This document shows, in pieces, positions 45,301 through 45,948 of a stretch of DNA of 45,948 nucleotides (within the stretch, counting starts at the first letter, position 1; every line of letters begins with the position of its first letter). The position numbers and the translations under genes were made by a program. The notes below the pieces were generated by a model. It worked only from the letters and a program-made list of their open reading frames with translations, did not search any database and was not told the DNA's origin. The stretch spans positions 144,703 through 190,650 of the forward strand of contig MU619289.1 of NCBI GenBank assembly GCA_025201805.1, in the 5' to 3' direction. Origin of the DNA: Parasitella parasitica. Taxonomy: Eukaryota; Mucoromycota; Mucoromycetes; Mucorales; Mucoraceae.

Positions 45301-45618
45301 CAAGACTCATATTCTCCTTATAATGTTGTATCAACACCATACCATCATTTACCACCTCAAAATCTGCAACAATATCATCCATCATACTACAGTCAATATC
45401 AGCCACCACCGCCACAACCACAAATACCACCTCAAACGTCAATGTATGGTCATCGCCGTAATGAGCAACAGGTTGCTCACCCATATCAGCAACAACAATA
45501 TCAAAAGCCGCAGTCGCAGCAGCCACAAAACCCAGTTGGAACAAGTAGTTCTTCTCCCATCTCACCTGCCAAAAGGAAAAATAGCCAAAAAGCAAAACTT
45601 GATTTTATTCTGAATTAA
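42346..45618 (+). CDS. CEG1: mRNA capping enzyme guanylyltransferase with long Q/P-rich tail
   Basis: Transfers GMP from GTP to the 5' diphosphate end of nascent mRNA in the nucleus. Ten exons; about 920 residues against roughly 460 in yeast Ceg1. Motif I, which carries the active lysine, is [31 protein letters not shown] and MDGEIVLD (motif III region) follow, then [17 protein letters not shown] (motif IV), [15 protein letters not shown] (motif V) and RFVRFRDDK (motif VI of the OB fold). The last exon continues without a stop for about 530 further residues: Ser/Thr/Pro-rich, then poly-Q with repeated HPQQ units, then Pro/Gln/Tyr-rich. It ends [18 protein letters not shown]. The tail has no recognised domain and may bind the transcription machinery or phase-separate; that is inference. 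Confidence 0.9.
44878..45040 (+). repeat. CEG1: CAG-rich tandem repeats in the CEG1 tail
   Basis: A 60-bp unit is duplicated: CAGCAGCAAATACATCATCA starts at 44878 and again at 44938. Four to five CATCCACAGCAG units (HPQQ) follow. All repeats keep the reading frame. Confidence 0.85.
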
Positions 45619-45917
45619 ATTTTTACAATAAAATATTAAGCAACATGTTTTTTTATTGTTTGAACCTGTGAAATGCTCCAGTGATGTACCTTTACACAAA
45701 AAAATTAGATTTATGGCAGCAAGAAAACATTGTCAGAATGACTATTAGAGTCGATCTTTGCCCCAAGTACAGATCAAGCGATGCTTTATACTTGTCTGAT
45801 ACCGCTACGGTCAGGGCTTCCTGATATATACTTTATTTCCGCTGGACAACGCATATAACATGCTTTACTTGCAAAAGTAGTTGCGTTTTGGCGGAATAAT
45901 AGCAGCAGCAATGAAAA

Positions 45918-45948
<31 letters not shown>
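45619..45948. other. 3' flank of CEG1, ends in poly-T
   Basis: An AATAAA at 45627-45632 follows the CEG1 stop by 8 bp. The rest has no gene. The window ends in about 28 Ts, which may be a contig edge. Confidence 0.6.

Overview
The window reads as nuclear DNA of a filamentous fungus. AT-rich intergenic DNA separates compact genes with many introns of about 45-65 nt and GTAAGT/GTATGT-type donors. The gene set is purely eukaryotic: APC/C, ribosome biogenesis, mRNA capping, RNase P and mitochondrial import. Protein style and the small Ser-rich intronless genes suggest an early-diverging lineage such as Mucorales. That placement is inference, because no rDNA or marker gene is present.

Layout. 1-3.85 kb is a gene-poor stretch with eroded coding-like fragments. 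3.85-6.2 kb holds an intronless Ser-rich protein (minus) and a small Cys-rich zinc-ribbon-like protein (plus). 6.4-26.6 kb is the gene-dense core: APC5 (+), RRP12 (-), an Iec1-like C2H2 protein (+), a one-helix PPxY membrane protein (-), TRM10 (+), a Med28-like protein (-), EBP2 (+), a 3 kb gap, ubiquitin-ubiquitin-AN1 (-), ribosomal protein uL15/RPL28 (-), an unknown 234-residue protein (-) and a metaxin (+). 26.6-32 kb is sparse, with two more intronless Ser-rich proteins on the minus strand and decayed coding relics. 32-37.1 kb carries mitochondrial IF-2 (-) and RNase P/MRP subunit RPP1 (+). 37.1-42.3 kb is a 5.2 kb gene desert. 42.3-45.6 kb is the mRNA guanylyltransferase CEG1 (+), with a tail of about 530 residues rich in Gln, Pro and Asn. 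The window ends in a poly-T run.

The theme is housekeeping RNA and protein synthesis: RRP12, EBP2, uL15, RPP1, TRM10, capping and mtIF2. There is no operon logic. Neighbours are arranged in divergent pairs sharing short promoters (RRP12/Iec1-like, Med28-like/EBP2, unknown/metaxin) and convergent pairs with gaps of 37-123 bp.

The most notable signals are the tandem-ubiquitin/AN1 fusion with a 144-bp perfectly identical block between its two ubiquitin units, two GC-AG introns found by reading-frame reconstruction, the long repeat-built tail on the capping enzyme, the PPxY membrane protein, and an RPL28 first exon that is only the ATG followed by an unusually long intron. I found no CRISPR array, intact transposon, rRNA or convincing tRNA. 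I do not see a clearly new multi-gene system.
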